A stretch of 33,577 nt of DNA from JAZLJD01 sp045617725 (GCA_045617725.1 JAZLJD010000081.1:1-33577); one strand, 5' to 3'; shown: positions 23,601 to 31,166, counted from the stretch's first letter. Notes: generated from the letters alone by a model not told the origin. Program-made: numbers and translations.

Positions 23601-24212
23601 CTCGGCGATGTCAATGTCAATGCAATTGAAGCATTTAAGGATCTTATGGAGCGATATACGTTCCTAAAGGCGCAGCATGAGGATCTCATAGAAGCGGAGA
23701 AGACCCTAAACGGTATCATTGCGGAGCTTGATGAAGCAATGCGTAAGCAGTTCAAGGAGAAATTTGCCGAGATTTCCGTTGAGTTTGACAAGGTATTTAA
23801 GGAGCTGTTCGGTGGCGGAAAAGGTACTCTGGAACTCATGGAGGAAGAGGACCTTTTGGATGCGGGCATCCGTATCATTGCACAGCCGCCCGGAAAGAAG
23901 CTTCAGAATATGATGCAGTTAAGCGGTGGCGAGAAATCCTTAACGGCCATTGCGTTGTTATTTGCAATACAGAATCTGAAGCCTTCGCCGTTCTGTCTCC
24001 TCGATGAGATTGAAGCGGCTCTCGACGAAGTAAATGTAGAACGTTTTGCCAAGTATCTCCATAAACTGACCAAGAATACACAGTTTATCGTTATTACGCA
24101 TCGTCGCGGAACGATGGAAAAGGCCGACTGCCTTTACGGTATTACCATGCAGGAGAAGGGTGTATCCGCCCTGGTTTCCGTCAGCCTCATAGACAGTCAG
24201 CTGGATGATTAG
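20655..24212 (+). CDS. smc: Chromosome segregation protein SMC
   Basis: SMC dimers with ScpAB organise and segregate the chromosome. The 1185-aa product has Walker A GPNGSGKSN (about 31-39), two long coiled coils (about 170-500 and 680-1020), a hinge around 510-670 containing GYGGSVKAVM and GGAISGG, the ABC signature LSGGEKS (1089-1095) and Walker B CLLDEIEAALD. Length is typical. AGGTGA precedes the ATG. ftsY starts 14 nt after the stop. Confidence 0.97.
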   Translation: MYLKSIEVQGFKSFANKITFKFNEGITGIVGPNGSGKSNVADAVRWVLGEQKTKQLRSSTMQDVIFAGTEMRKPLSYAFVAITLDNTDHQLPIDYDEVTVARRLYRSGESEYLINGSPCRLKDVNELFYDTGIGQEGYSIIGQGQIEKILSGKPEERRELFDEAAGIVKFKKRKLAAQKKLDDEKANLLRITDILAELEKQKGPLEKQSEVAKVYLKKRDELKVLDVNCFLLENNRLKSELDSVKEKWENASRDLTATTDEFNHIKDEYDRIQEELERLETAIEDARNALSDTGEKRNLLTQQIAVLKEQINSAQGSRTHLVQREETLNEEINTRREAKEEILSEKSLVDAQFEEISQKRAEAQAVLSEVQESIENLNFQIEVGKNQIIDALNERATIKSHIARIDSQNEQLSIHKAELSAKLLRYKTDEKEQEEALKALQDEFNAANDDITRINDAINADELKNTKLHDEIMGADAKTRELTESYHREKSRLEALSNITERYEGYGGSVKAVMEQKDAVKGIIGVVADLIKVDEKYETAIEIALGGNIQNVVTEDESTAKKLIEYLKESKAGRVTFLPLDSIVNETFKTPEVLKEPGAIGMASELVRCEARYKVIAEAMLGRIVVVDDVDHATKIARKYNYSIRMVTLAGELLVPGGAISGGRFKNNSNLLGRRREIEDLEKKVAECKKALDELNASIDKKREERRIVRERLEKEKSELQKAFLRQNSARISVQNAKEKMDDTLSGYDELKGDLQDTEKALNDLKEERQKTVDELAESEQFEKNVNEKVQEFQQKLTVLRVRETEESAHVASFDTEIEKINQQLGFHNQNIDRIDQEIMRYQGELSEILEAMKLNEEEVERKQQDIASIEATIMASHDVENDTAARMREDIKLKDELSQKQKNFFTKREELSDTMTRLDKEVFRLNSQKERIEESIESQISYMWESYEITLHDAVSLMNPEMTDLSGMKKEISKLKDEIKKLGDVNVNAIEAFKDLMERYTFLKAQHEDLIEAEKTLNGIIAELDEAMRKQFKEKFAEISVEFDKVFKELFGGGKGTLELMEEEDLLDAGIRIIAQPPGKKLQNMMQLSGGEKSLTAIALLFAIQNLKPSPFCLLDEIEAALDEVNVERFAKYLHKLTKNTQFIVITHRRGTMEKADCLYGITMQEKGVSALVSVSLIDSQLDD

Positions 24213-24226
24213 TGAAAGATTAGAGT

Positions 24227-25162
24227 ATGAGTGAAGAAAAGAAAGGCTTTTTTGCCAAACTTAAAAGTGCATTAACCAAAACCCGCTATCAATTCAAGGG
24301 TTCCATGAATCGTCTGTTCTCTTCGAACCGGGAAGTCGACGATGATTTCTTTGAGGAATTGGAAGAGATTCTGATTATGAGCGATGTGGGTGTTACCACG
24401 ACGGAATATCTTCTTAAAAGAATCCGCGAGGAAATGATGGAAGCGGGCTATCACAAGCCGGAAGAAGTTCTTGAGCTCCTTAAAAAGGATATAAAGGAGA
24501 TCCTTCTTTCGCAGGCTCCGACGTATCGCTTCCTTAATGAGCAGAGCGTCATTACCATGATCGGTGTGAACGGTGCAGGTAAGACGACTTCCATCGGCAA
24601 GCTGGCCATGCAGTTTAAGGAGATGGGCAAAAAAGTAGTCCTTGCGGCCGCAGATACCTTCCGTGCCGCAGCTTCCGACCAGTTGAATGTATGGGCTGAG
24701 CGAAGCGGAGCACTCATTGTAAACGGAATAGAGGGCAGCGATCCTTCTGCGGTTTTGTTTGACGCAATTCAGAGTGCCAAAGCCAAAAAGGCCGATATCT
24801 TAATCTGTGATACGGCCGGAAGACTTCAAAACAAAAAGAATCTGATGGATGAACTTTCCAAGATGAATCGCGTACTGGATCGGGAACTTCCGGGCATTTA
24901 TCGGGAAAACCTTTTGGTACTCGATGCAACCACCGGTCAGAATGCAATGTCGCAGGCGATTGAATTCAATGCAGCAATGCCCATCGACGGTATCATTCTT
25001 ACGAAGATGGACGGAACCGCCAAGGGCGGAATGGTAGTAGCAATAGCAGGCGAATTAAAGTTGCCTGTTAAATATATCGGCGTCGGTGAACATATTGAAG
25101 ATCTGCAGAAATTCGATGCAGACCTCTTCACGGAAGCTTTGTTTGCGGAAAGGGAAGAATAA
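24227..25162 (+). CDS. ftsY: Signal recognition particle receptor FtsY
   Basis: FtsY is the membrane-associated SRP receptor GTPase. The 311-aa product has the N domain (about 1-100) and G domain with GVNGAGKTT (113-121), DTFRAAA, DTAGR and TKMDGTAKGG. The acidic A domain of E. coli FtsY is missing, as usual in Firmicutes; a short basic start (KKGFFAKLKSALTKTR) may bind the membrane. The stop overlaps the ilvA start (TAATG). Confidence 0.97.
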   Translation: MSEEKKGFFAKLKSALTKTRYQFKGSMNRLFSSNREVDDDFFEELEEILIMSDVGVTTTEYLLKRIREEMMEAGYHKPEEVLELLKKDIKEILLSQAPTYRFLNEQSVITMIGVNGAGKTTSIGKLAMQFKEMGKKVVLAAADTFRAAASDQLNVWAERSGALIVNGIEGSDPSAVLFDAIQSAKAKKADILICDTAGRLQNKKNLMDELSKMNRVLDRELPGIYRENLLVLDATTGQNAMSQAIEFNAAMPIDGIILTKMDGTAKGGMVVAIAGELKLPVKYIGVGEHIEDLQKFDADLFTEALFAEREE

Positions 25163-26388
25163 TGGACAAAGAAGAAATGCTTACGCTTGAGAAATTTGAG
25201 GAAGCAGCGGAACGGGTTGAAAAGGTTACGAACAAGACCAAGCTGATTTATTCGGAATATCTTAGTAACACAACCGGAAACCGTGTTTACATTAAGCCCG
25301 AGAATATGCAGGTAACCGGAGCATATAAAATTCGCGGTGCATATTACAAGACCTCTACTTTGACAGACGAAGAAAGAGGGAAGGGACTTATTACAGCATC
25401 TGCGGGAAATCACGCCCAGGGCGTTGCGTATTCCGCTTCGGCCTACGGCTGCAAGGCTGTCATTGTAATGCCCACAACTACGCCGCTCATGAAGGTAAAT
25501 CGTACGAAGAGCTACGGTGCCGAGGTTGTTCTGCACGGGGATGTATATGATGAAGCCTGTGCTTATGCATATGAGCTCGCCGAAAAGGAAGGCTATACCT
25601 TCATTCATCCGTTTGACGACCTTACGGTTGCAACCGGTCAGGGAACCATAGCAATGGAAATCTTTAAGGAACTTCCGCTTGTGGATGTCATTTTGGTTCC
25701 GATTGGCGGTGGCGGACTCGCAACCGGTGTTTCCACATTGGCGAAGCTTTTGAATCCGAAGATTAAGGTAATCGGTGTTGAACCCGAAGGGGCTGCCTGC
25801 ATGAAAAAGTCCTTTGAGGACGGCAAGGTTACCACGCTTCCTGCCGTCAATACCATCGCAGACGGTACTGCGGTAAAGACTCCCGGCAGTAAGATTTTCC
25901 CGTATCTTCAGAAGAACCTCGATGATATTATTACCGTTAAGGATGAGGAAATCATTGTTTCCTTCCTTGATATGGTAGAGAATCATAAAATCGTGGCAGA
26001 AAATTCCGGACTCCTTACCATTGCGGCCTTAAAGCATTTGAAACCGGAGAATAAGAGAGTGGTTTCCATTATTTCCGGCGGTAATATGGATGTCATTACC
26101 ATGTCTTCCGTAGTACAGCAGGGACTTATATTCCGAGACAGAATTTTTACTGTTTCCGTATTACTTCCCGACAAGCCGGGTGAACTTTCGAAGGTATCCG
26201 CCATCGTAGCGGCACAAAGCGGTAATGTAATAAAGCTTGAACATAATCAGTTCGTTTCGGTGAACCGTCAGGCTGCAGTGGAGCTTCGAATCACCTTGGA
26301 AGCCTTTGGAACAGAGCATAAAGCACAGATTTTGGATGCACTTGAGAAGTCAGGTTATAAGCCCAAGCTGGTTCGTACCAACATTTAA
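25162..26388 (+). CDS. ilvA: Threonine ammonia-lyase (threonine dehydratase) with ACT domain
   Basis: This PLP enzyme deaminates threonine to 2-oxobutanoate, the first committed step towards isoleucine, or serves threonine catabolism. The 408-aa product has the PLP lysine Lys56 in TGAYKIRGAYYK, the phosphate-binding GGGGLATG (182-189) and a single ACT-like C-terminal domain (about 330-408, LLPDKPGELSKV), the layout of the short enzymes rather than the 500-aa biosynthetic form with two regulatory domains. It overlaps the ftsY stop by one base and sits between the two SRP genes, an odd place for a metabolic gene. A strong terminator follows. Confidence 0.92.
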   Translation: MDKEEMLTLEKFEEAAERVEKVTNKTKLIYSEYLSNTTGNRVYIKPENMQVTGAYKIRGAYYKTSTLTDEERGKGLITASAGNHAQGVAYSASAYGCKAVIVMPTTTPLMKVNRTKSYGAEVVLHGDVYDEACAYAYELAEKEGYTFIHPFDDLTVATGQGTIAMEIFKELPLVDVILVPIGGGGLATGVSTLAKLLNPKIKVIGVEPEGAACMKKSFEDGKVTTLPAVNTIADGTAVKTPGSKIFPYLQKNLDDIITVKDEEIIVSFLDMVENHKIVAENSGLLTIAALKHLKPENKRVVSIISGGNMDVITMSSVVQQGLIFRDRIFTVSVLLPDKPGELSKVSAIVAAQSGNVIKLEHNQFVSVNRQAAVELRITLEAFGTEHKAQILDALEKSGYKPKLVRTNI

Positions 26389-26404
26389 TAAAATTTTAAG
26401 GGGG

Positions 26405-26439
26405 GGGGTGTCAAGGAAAAATACTTGACACCCCTTTTT
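26405..26439 (+). terminator. Intrinsic terminator after ilvA
   Basis: GGGGTGTCAAG (26405-26415) pairs with CTTGACACCCC (26424-26434), followed by five T. The left arm is preceded by further G, making a run of nine G (26400-26408). Confidence 0.93.
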
Positions 26440-26453
26440 ACGTGTTGTAATAT
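26425..26453 (+). promoter_or_regulatory. Promoter for ylxM-ffh, overlapping the ilvA terminator
   Basis: TTGACA (26425-26430) lies inside the 3' arm of the terminator stem; TAATAT (26448-26453) follows after 17 bp, 15 nt before ylxM. Confidence 0.65.
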
Positions 26454-26468
26454 ACTCAAGGTGAGTTT

Positions 26469-26783
26469 ATGGAAGATATCGTTTTAAAAACTTTATTGTT
26501 TGATTTTTACGGTGAGTTATTGAATGAGCATCAGCGGGAAATCTACGAGGACGCAGTGTTTGGCGATTTGTCTTTGGCAGAGATAGCCGAGCAGGAAGGC
26601 ACTTCACGACAGGCCGTTCAGGATATACTGAAACGCTGTGAGAATAAACTTACCGAGTATGAGAATAAATTGCATCTCATAGAACGCTTTGAACTTATCA
26701 AAGGGAAAGCGGATCTTATATATAAAGCAAGCGGGGATGAGTCAATCAAGAAGCTTGCCCTTGAGATAATTGAGGAAATGTAA
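26469..26783 (+). CDS. ylxM: YlxM/p13-like DNA-binding protein (UPF0122)
   Basis: The 104-aa product is an all-helical protein with a sigma-70 region-4-like helix-turn-helix (LSLAEIAEQEGTSRQAVQDILKR, here about 35-57). YlxM proteins are encoded just before ffh in Firmicutes and are thought to modulate SRP assembly or GTPase activity. The stop overlaps the ffh start (TAATG), implying coupled translation. The Shine-Dalgarno site is AGGTGAG. Confidence 0.93.
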   Translation: MEDIVLKTLLFDFYGELLNEHQREIYEDAVFGDLSLAEIAEQEGTSRQAVQDILKRCENKLTEYENKLHLIERFELIKGKADLIYKASGDESIKKLALEIIEEM

Positions 26784-28126
26784 TGGCATTTGAAAGCTTA
26801 TCTGAGAAATTACAAAATGTTTTTAAGAGCTTAAGAGGTAAGGGTCGTCTTTCCGAGGATGATGTTAAAACTGCTTTAAAAGAAGTTAAAATGGCTCTTT
26901 TGGAAGCAGACGTTAACTACAAAGTTGTTAAACAGTTCGTTTCCGCTGTCACGGAGAGAGCCGTAGGCCAGGATGTTATGGAAGGCCTGAACCCCGGACA
27001 GATGGTTATCAAGATTGTAAATGAAGAGCTTGTGAAGCTCATGGGTTCCGAAACGACGGAGCTTTCGTTTGAGCCCGGCCAGGCCATCACCGTTATCATG
27101 GCCTGTGGTCTTCAGGGTGCCGGTAAAACAACCAACATCAGTAAGCTCGCTTCCTTCTTTAAGAAGAAGGGCAAGAAGAGCCTTTTGGTAGCCTGCGATA
27201 TTTACAGACCTGCAGCTGTTGAACAGCTTAAGATAAACGGACAGAAGACGGATAACGAAGTCTTTGAGATGGGCACGGATGTTCGCCCCGAAGTCATTGC
27301 CGAGAAAGCTATCGCTTACGCCAAAGAGAACCACTTCAACGTTGTCATCATCGATACGGCAGGACGTTTGCATGTCGATGAAGAGATGATGCAGGAACTA
27401 AAGCGTATTAAGCAGGTAGCCGGCGTTCACAAGACCTTACTTTTTGTCGACGCCATGACCGGTCAGGATGCCGTAAACGTAGCGGAAAAATTCAACAATC
27501 AGATTGGAATCGACGGCGTTGTTCTTACCAAGATGGACGGCGATGCCAGAGGCGGTGCCGCTCTTTCCGTCAAGGCAGTTACCGGCAAGCCTATTTTATA
27601 CGTCGGTATGGGCGAGAAGCTGGATGCACTGGAGCAGTTCTATCCGGACCGAATCGCAAGTCGAATCCTTGGAATGGGCGATGTACTGAGCCTCATCGAG
27701 AAGGCGCAGGAGAATCTTGAAATCAAGCAGGACCGTGAGAGTCTTAGCCGCATTAAGAAGGGCAAGTTTGATTACAACGATTATCTTGACAGCATGTCCC
27801 AAATGAGCAAGCTCGGCGGCCTTTCCGGTATTATGAGTATGTTACCCGGTATGGGACTTAAGTCGGGCGATATAGACAGCGACGAAGGTGAAAGAGCCTT
27901 ACGGAAGAATGTCGCAATTATTCAGTCCATGACGCCGGAAGAGCGCAGCAATCCGAAGCTTATGTCTCCTTCCAGAAAGAGACGTATCGCAGCCGGTTGC
28001 GGAATGGATATTTCACAGGTGAACCGCTTCATTAAGCAATTCGAAGAAATGCAGAAGATGATGAAGCAGATGCCCGGTATGCTGGGCGGTTATAAAGGCA
28101 GAAAGGGATTCAGATTTCCTTTTTGA
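26783..28126 (+). CDS. ffh: Signal recognition particle protein Ffh (SRP54)
   Basis: Ffh binds signal sequences and 4.5S/6S RNA and delivers ribosomes to FtsY. The 447-aa product has the N domain, G domain with GLQGAGKTT (109-117), DTAGR and TKMDGDARGG, and a Met-rich M domain (about 300-447: RRIAAGCGMDISQVNRF, and MQKMMKQM). The C terminus is the usual GFRFPF-type end. It is co-transcribed with ylxM and rpsP (31 nt gap). Confidence 0.97.
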   Translation: MAFESLSEKLQNVFKSLRGKGRLSEDDVKTALKEVKMALLEADVNYKVVKQFVSAVTERAVGQDVMEGLNPGQMVIKIVNEELVKLMGSETTELSFEPGQAITVIMACGLQGAGKTTNISKLASFFKKKGKKSLLVACDIYRPAAVEQLKINGQKTDNEVFEMGTDVRPEVIAEKAIAYAKENHFNVVIIDTAGRLHVDEEMMQELKRIKQVAGVHKTLLFVDAMTGQDAVNVAEKFNNQIGIDGVVLTKMDGDARGGAALSVKAVTGKPILYVGMGEKLDALEQFYPDRIASRILGMGDVLSLIEKAQENLEIKQDRESLSRIKKGKFDYNDYLDSMSQMSKLGGLSGIMSMLPGMGLKSGDIDSDEGERALRKNVAIIQSMTPEERSNPKLMSPSRKRRIAAGCGMDISQVNRFIKQFEEMQKMMKQMPGMLGGYKGRKGFRFPF

Positions 28127-28157
28127 TAGATTAATTTTTTCCTAGGAGGATAAAAAA

Positions 28158-28403
28158 ATGGCAGTAAAGATCAGATTAAGAAGAATGGGACAGAAGAAAG
28201 CACCTTATTATAGAATTATCGTAGCAGATTCCAGATCCCCCAGAGACGGCAAGTGCATCGATGAGATTGGTACTTACAATCCGAATGTAGAGCCCAGCGA
28301 AGTTAAGATTGACACAGAGGCAGCTCAGAAGTGGCTTGCTAACGGTGCTCAGCCTACCGAAATCGTAGCTAAACTTTTCAAGAAGGCCGGACTTGATAAA
28401 TAA
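28158..28403 (+). CDS. rpsP: 30S ribosomal protein S16
   Basis: The 81-aa product MAVKIRLRRMGQKKAPYYRI... is unmistakable S16. AGGAGG lies nine nucleotides before ATG. It begins the rpsP-khpA-rimM-trmD-rplS block. Confidence 0.98.
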   Translation: MAVKIRLRRMGQKKAPYYRIIVADSRSPRDGKCIDEIGTYNPNVEPSEVKIDTEAAQKWLANGAQPTEIVAKLFKKAGLDK

Positions 28404-28439
28404 TCTATTGTAACTATTGTTTATCGAGGAGGAGAGCCC

Positions 28440-28667
28440 ATGAAAGAGTTAGTTGAAGTTATCGCCAAAGCTCTTGTCGACAAACCCGAGGAAGTTACAG
28501 TAACTGAGAAGGCAAATGGCAGAAGTATCGTAGTAGAGCTTCATGTTGATCCTTCGGATATGGGTAAGGTTATAGGAAAGCAGGGTAAGATTGCCAAGGC
28601 AATTCGTGCCGTTGTCAAAGCTGCTTCTACAAAAGACAATAAGAGAGTTGACGTAGAAATTGTTTAA
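28440..28667 (+). CDS. khpA: KH-domain RNA-binding protein KhpA
   Basis: The 75-aa product is a single KH domain with GKVIGKQGKIAKAIR containing the GxxG loop. KhpA works with KhpB/Jag as an RNA chaperone affecting cell division genes in Gram-positives. GAGGAGA precedes the ATG. It is followed by a terminator-like hairpin 7 nt after its stop. Confidence 0.95.
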   Translation: MKELVEVIAKALVDKPEEVTVTEKANGRSIVVELHVDPSDMGKVIGKQGKIAKAIRAVVKAASTKDNKRVDVEIV

Positions 28668-28673
28668 TGAATC

Positions 28674-28702
28674 GGTGCTCCTTTCATAGGAGCACCTTTT
28701 TT
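28674..28702 (+). terminator. Terminator/attenuator hairpin between khpA and rimM
   Basis: GGTGCTCC (28674-28681) pairs with GGAGCACC (28689-28696), followed by six T (28697-28702). It ends 7 nt before the rimM ATG, so it may act as a partial terminator. Confidence 0.85.
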
Positions 28703-28709
28703 GGAAGAA

Positions 28710-29231
28710 ATGGTAAAAGAATTTCAAATCGGAGTTATTACAACTACACATGGAATAAAGGGAGAAGTCAAGGTATTTCCCATGACGGATGATCCCAAAA
28801 GATTTGAGAGTTTAAAGGATGTCATCATCCGCACCCCCAAGGGCGATGAAGTCTTTAAGGTCGCCGGTGCCAGGTATTTCAAACAGTATGTAATTCTTAA
28901 GTTTAAGGATATCAATGACATTAACCTGATTGAGAAATACAAGGGCATGCCTTTGTTTATTAAGAGGGAACAGGCAGTTGACTTAAGCGAGGATGAATAT
29001 TTCATCCCGGATCTCATGGGATGCAGGGTAATAAGCATCCATGAGGACGGAAGTGAAAGCGAATTCGGCACCCTTATTGATGTCATGGAAACCGGCGCCA
29101 ATGATGTTTACATTGTGGATACGAAGGAATACGGTGAGGTATTGCTTCCTGCAATCAAGGAATGCATTAAGGAAGTAAACATAGAAGAGTCCGTTATCAA
29201 AATTCATATTATGGACGGATTGCTTTCCTAA
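28710..29231 (+). CDS. rimM: Ribosome maturation factor RimM
   Basis: RimM binds S19 and assists 30S head assembly. The 173-aa product has the N-terminal barrel start FQIGVITTTHGIKGEVKVFP and the PRC-barrel region (DEYFIPDLMGCRV). ATG 28710 gives the family's usual start; an in-frame TTG at 28701 would fall inside the T-tract of the preceding hairpin. Only GGAAG two nucleotides before the ATG could be a ribosome site, so initiation looks weak or coupled. Confidence 0.95.
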   Translation: MVKEFQIGVITTTHGIKGEVKVFPMTDDPKRFESLKDVIIRTPKGDEVFKVAGARYFKQYVILKFKDINDINLIEKYKGMPLFIKREQAVDLSEDEYFIPDLMGCRVISIHEDGSESEFGTLIDVMETGANDVYIVDTKEYGEVLLPAIKECIKEVNIEESVIKIHIMDGLLS

Positions 29232-29247
29232 GAAGGAGCTGGAATTA

Positions 29248-30015
29248 ATGAAATTTCATGTAATGACACTGTTTCCTGAGATGATACGGGACGGTATGGC
29301 AGTCAGTATTACGGGCCGCGGTATCGAGAAGGGCCTTATAACAGTGAATCCGGTTAATATCCGGGACTATTCGCTTGATAAGCATAAAAAGGTAGATGAT
29401 TACCCGTATGGCGGTGGTGCAGGAATGCTCATGCAGGCTCAACCCGTTTATGATTGCTTTAAGGATATTACATCCCATTTGGAAACGAAGGGGCCGGTAC
29501 GCGTCGTATTTTTGACACCCACAGGAAGAACCTTTACGCAGCGTATTGCGGAGGAACTTTCCAAAGAGGAGGAGATTATCTTTCTTTGCGGGCATTACGA
29601 AGGAATCGATCAGAGAGTACTTGACAAAATCGTTACGGACGAAATCTCAATCGGGGATTATGTCCTGACAGGTGGCGAGCTTCCCTGCATGGTCATGATG
29701 GATACGATTTCCAGATTGGTTCCGGGCGTTTTAAATAATGAAGAATCTGCCTCTACGGAATCCTTTGACGAGGATTTGCTTGAATATCCGCAGTATACAA
29801 GACCGGAAGTCTGGATGGAGGAAGCCGTTCCGCCCATTCTTTTGTCGGGGGATCATAAGAAGGTTTCCGACTGGCGTCTTGAGAAAAGCAAGGAGATAAC
29901 GGCACAAAAAAGACCTGACTTATACGAGCGTTACATCGAAGCGCATCCGCCCATTGTTAAGAAAAAGCGAAACAGGAAACATAAGCCAGAAGAAGAAAAT
30001 AATGCTTGCAATTAG
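29248..30015 (+). CDS. trmD: tRNA (guanine-37-N1)-methyltransferase TrmD
   Basis: TrmD methylates G37 next to the anticodon, preventing frameshifts. The 255-aa product has the SPOUT knot motifs CGHYEGIDQRV and SIGDYVLTGGELP, plus GGGAGMLMQ and the helical C-terminal domain (RPEVW). AAGGAG lies nine nucleotides before the ATG; 16 nt separate it from rimM. Confidence 0.97.
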   Translation: MKFHVMTLFPEMIRDGMAVSITGRGIEKGLITVNPVNIRDYSLDKHKKVDDYPYGGGAGMLMQAQPVYDCFKDITSHLETKGPVRVVFLTPTGRTFTQRIAEELSKEEEIIFLCGHYEGIDQRVLDKIVTDEISIGDYVLTGGELPCMVMMDTISRLVPGVLNNEESASTESFDEDLLEYPQYTRPEVWMEEAVPPILLSGDHKKVSDWRLEKSKEITAQKRPDLYERYIEAHPPIVKKKRNRKHKPEEENNACN

Positions 30016-30020
30016 GGCTT

Positions 30021-30029
30021 TGATATGAT
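30021..30029 (+). promoter_or_regulatory. Candidate extended -10 promoter for rplS
   Basis: TGATATGAT fits TG-N-TATGAT and would start transcription near 30036, giving a leader of about 77 nt. The -35 is unclear. Confidence 0.45.
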
Positions 30030-30052
30030 AAATTACTAATGTTGCGATTATA

Positions 30053-30112
30053 GATGGTCCGCTGTTACCCATGGTGGTATTAAGAACATCCCAAAATTAC
30101 AGGAGGTTCAAA
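30053..30112 (+). promoter_or_regulatory. L19 leader-like RNA element
   Basis: GATGGTC (30053-30059) can pair with GAACATC (30084-30090) around an inner TACC/GGTA hairpin (30066-30079), leaving the AGGAGG ribosome site (30101-30106) just downstream. Position, size and the GGTCCGCTG...AAGAACAT text agree with the ribosomal protein L19 leader of Firmicutes, an autoregulatory element. Assigned from memory of the motif. Confidence 0.55.
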
Positions 30113-30460
30113 ATGAACGAAATTATTAAAGAGATTGAGCAGGAACAGTTAAAAGCTGAAGTTCCTTCCTTCAACGTAGGTGACACCGTACGTGTTCACG
30201 GTAAGATTAAGGAAGGTAACAGAGAGCGTATCCAGATTTTCGAGGGTACCGTAATTAAGATTCAGGGTGGCAGCACACATCAGACCTTTACCGTACGTAA
30301 GGCTTCCAATGGTGTCGGTGTTGAGAAGACCTGGCCCATCCATTCTCCTAACGTAGAGAAGGTTGAAGTTGTTCGCTATGGTAAGGCTCGCAGAGCTAAG
30401 CTGTTCTACTTAAGAGATCGTGTTGGTAAGAAAGCTAAGGTTAAGGAAGTTATTAAATAA
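30113..30460 (+). CDS. rplS: 50S ribosomal protein L19
   Basis: The 115-aa product is L19 (FNVGDTVRVHGKIKEGNRER, then IQIFEGTVI). ATG 30113 has AGGAGG six nucleotides upstream and matches the family start; the longer open frame from 30071 runs through the leader and is rejected. A terminator follows 14 nt after the stop. Confidence 0.97.
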   Translation: MNEIIKEIEQEQLKAEVPSFNVGDTVRVHGKIKEGNRERIQIFEGTVIKIQGGSTHQTFTVRKASNGVGVEKTWPIHSPNVEKVEVVRYGKARRAKLFYLRDRVGKKAKVKEVIK

Positions 30461-30474
30461 TTGAGATTAACCAC

Positions 30475-30507
30475 GGGACAGTTACAAATTGTAATTGTCC
30501 CTTTTTT
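30475..30507 (+). terminator. Intrinsic terminator after rplS
   Basis: GGGACAGTTACAA pairs with TTGTAATTGTCCC (about 12 bp, one G-U), followed by six T. Confidence 0.93.
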
Positions 30508-30560
30508 ATTTCCATTTTCTATATTAGAATAGAGAAGATGAATTGGAAAGAGGATGAAAG

Positions 30561-31145
30561 TTGAGCAGGAGAAAAGGGTTATCTTTTCGCGTAAAAGAGA
30601 AGAAATTTAATAAGAAACTTGTTATGAATCTGCTTAGCTGGTTTATGTGCATTGCCATCACCGTCTTTGCTGCATGGGTCTTTGTTTTTTGCTTCGTACA
30701 GCGTGTTACGGTAATCGGTGAGGCTATGTCGGATACGGTGGTAAATGCGGAGAACGTATTTTACAATCGCTTTATTTATATCATTTCGAGGCCCAAACAG
30801 GGCGATGTGATTGCTTTTTATCCAAACGGAAATCATGAGTATCATCTGTCGATTCGTCGGGTTGCAGCGGTTCCCGGCGATACCGTTTCAAGCATGGACG
30901 GCTACCTTTACGTAAACGACGTGCGCTACGAGGGGCCTGCCCGAATCGGCATTATGAACGATGTAGGTTGCCTTAAGAACCCAATTACGCTTAAGGATAA
31001 CGAATACTTTGTGATATGCGACAATATCAACGCCGGAGAGGATTCAAGGTCCGGTAACGTCGGTTATATTGCCAAAGAGGATATTGTGGGCAAGATTTGG
31101 CTTTCGGCTTCCATTGCCGAAAAGGATATACACTTAGTTCATTGA
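30561..31145 (+). CDS. Signal peptidase I paralogue lacking the catalytic Ser and Lys
   Basis: The 194-aa product has the type I signal peptidase layout: basic N terminus, one transmembrane helix (about 27-46), then the S26 fold with boxes B-E. However, the catalytic box reads VIGEAMSDT, with Ala55 where the nucleophilic Ser of GxSMxPT belongs, and the general-base Lys is replaced by Arg99 in SIRRVAAVPGD. Box E is partly kept (CDNINAGEDSR). I infer a catalytically inactive homologue, comparable with staphylococcal SpsA next to active SpsB. It starts with TTG 30561, supported by AGAGG seven nucleotides upstream. It is separated from intact lepB by rbgA. Confidence 0.88.
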   Translation: MSRRKGLSFRVKEKKFNKKLVMNLLSWFMCIAITVFAAWVFVFCFVQRVTVIGEAMSDTVVNAENVFYNRFIYIISRPKQGDVIAFYPNGNHEYHLSIRRVAAVPGDTVSSMDGYLYVNDVRYEGPARIGIMNDVGCLKNPITLKDNEYFVICDNINAGEDSRSGNVGYIAKEDIVGKIWLSASIAEKDIHLVH

Positions 31146-31166
31146 ATTTGAAAGGGAATTAGTCAG

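Noticed and set aside
28701..28709. TTG start for rimM at 28701
   Set aside because: It lies in the T-tract of the hairpin and adds residues not expected in RimM.
30071..30112. Longer L19 N terminus from 30071
   Set aside because: The segment is the leader; AGGAGG six bases before ATG 30113 sets the start.
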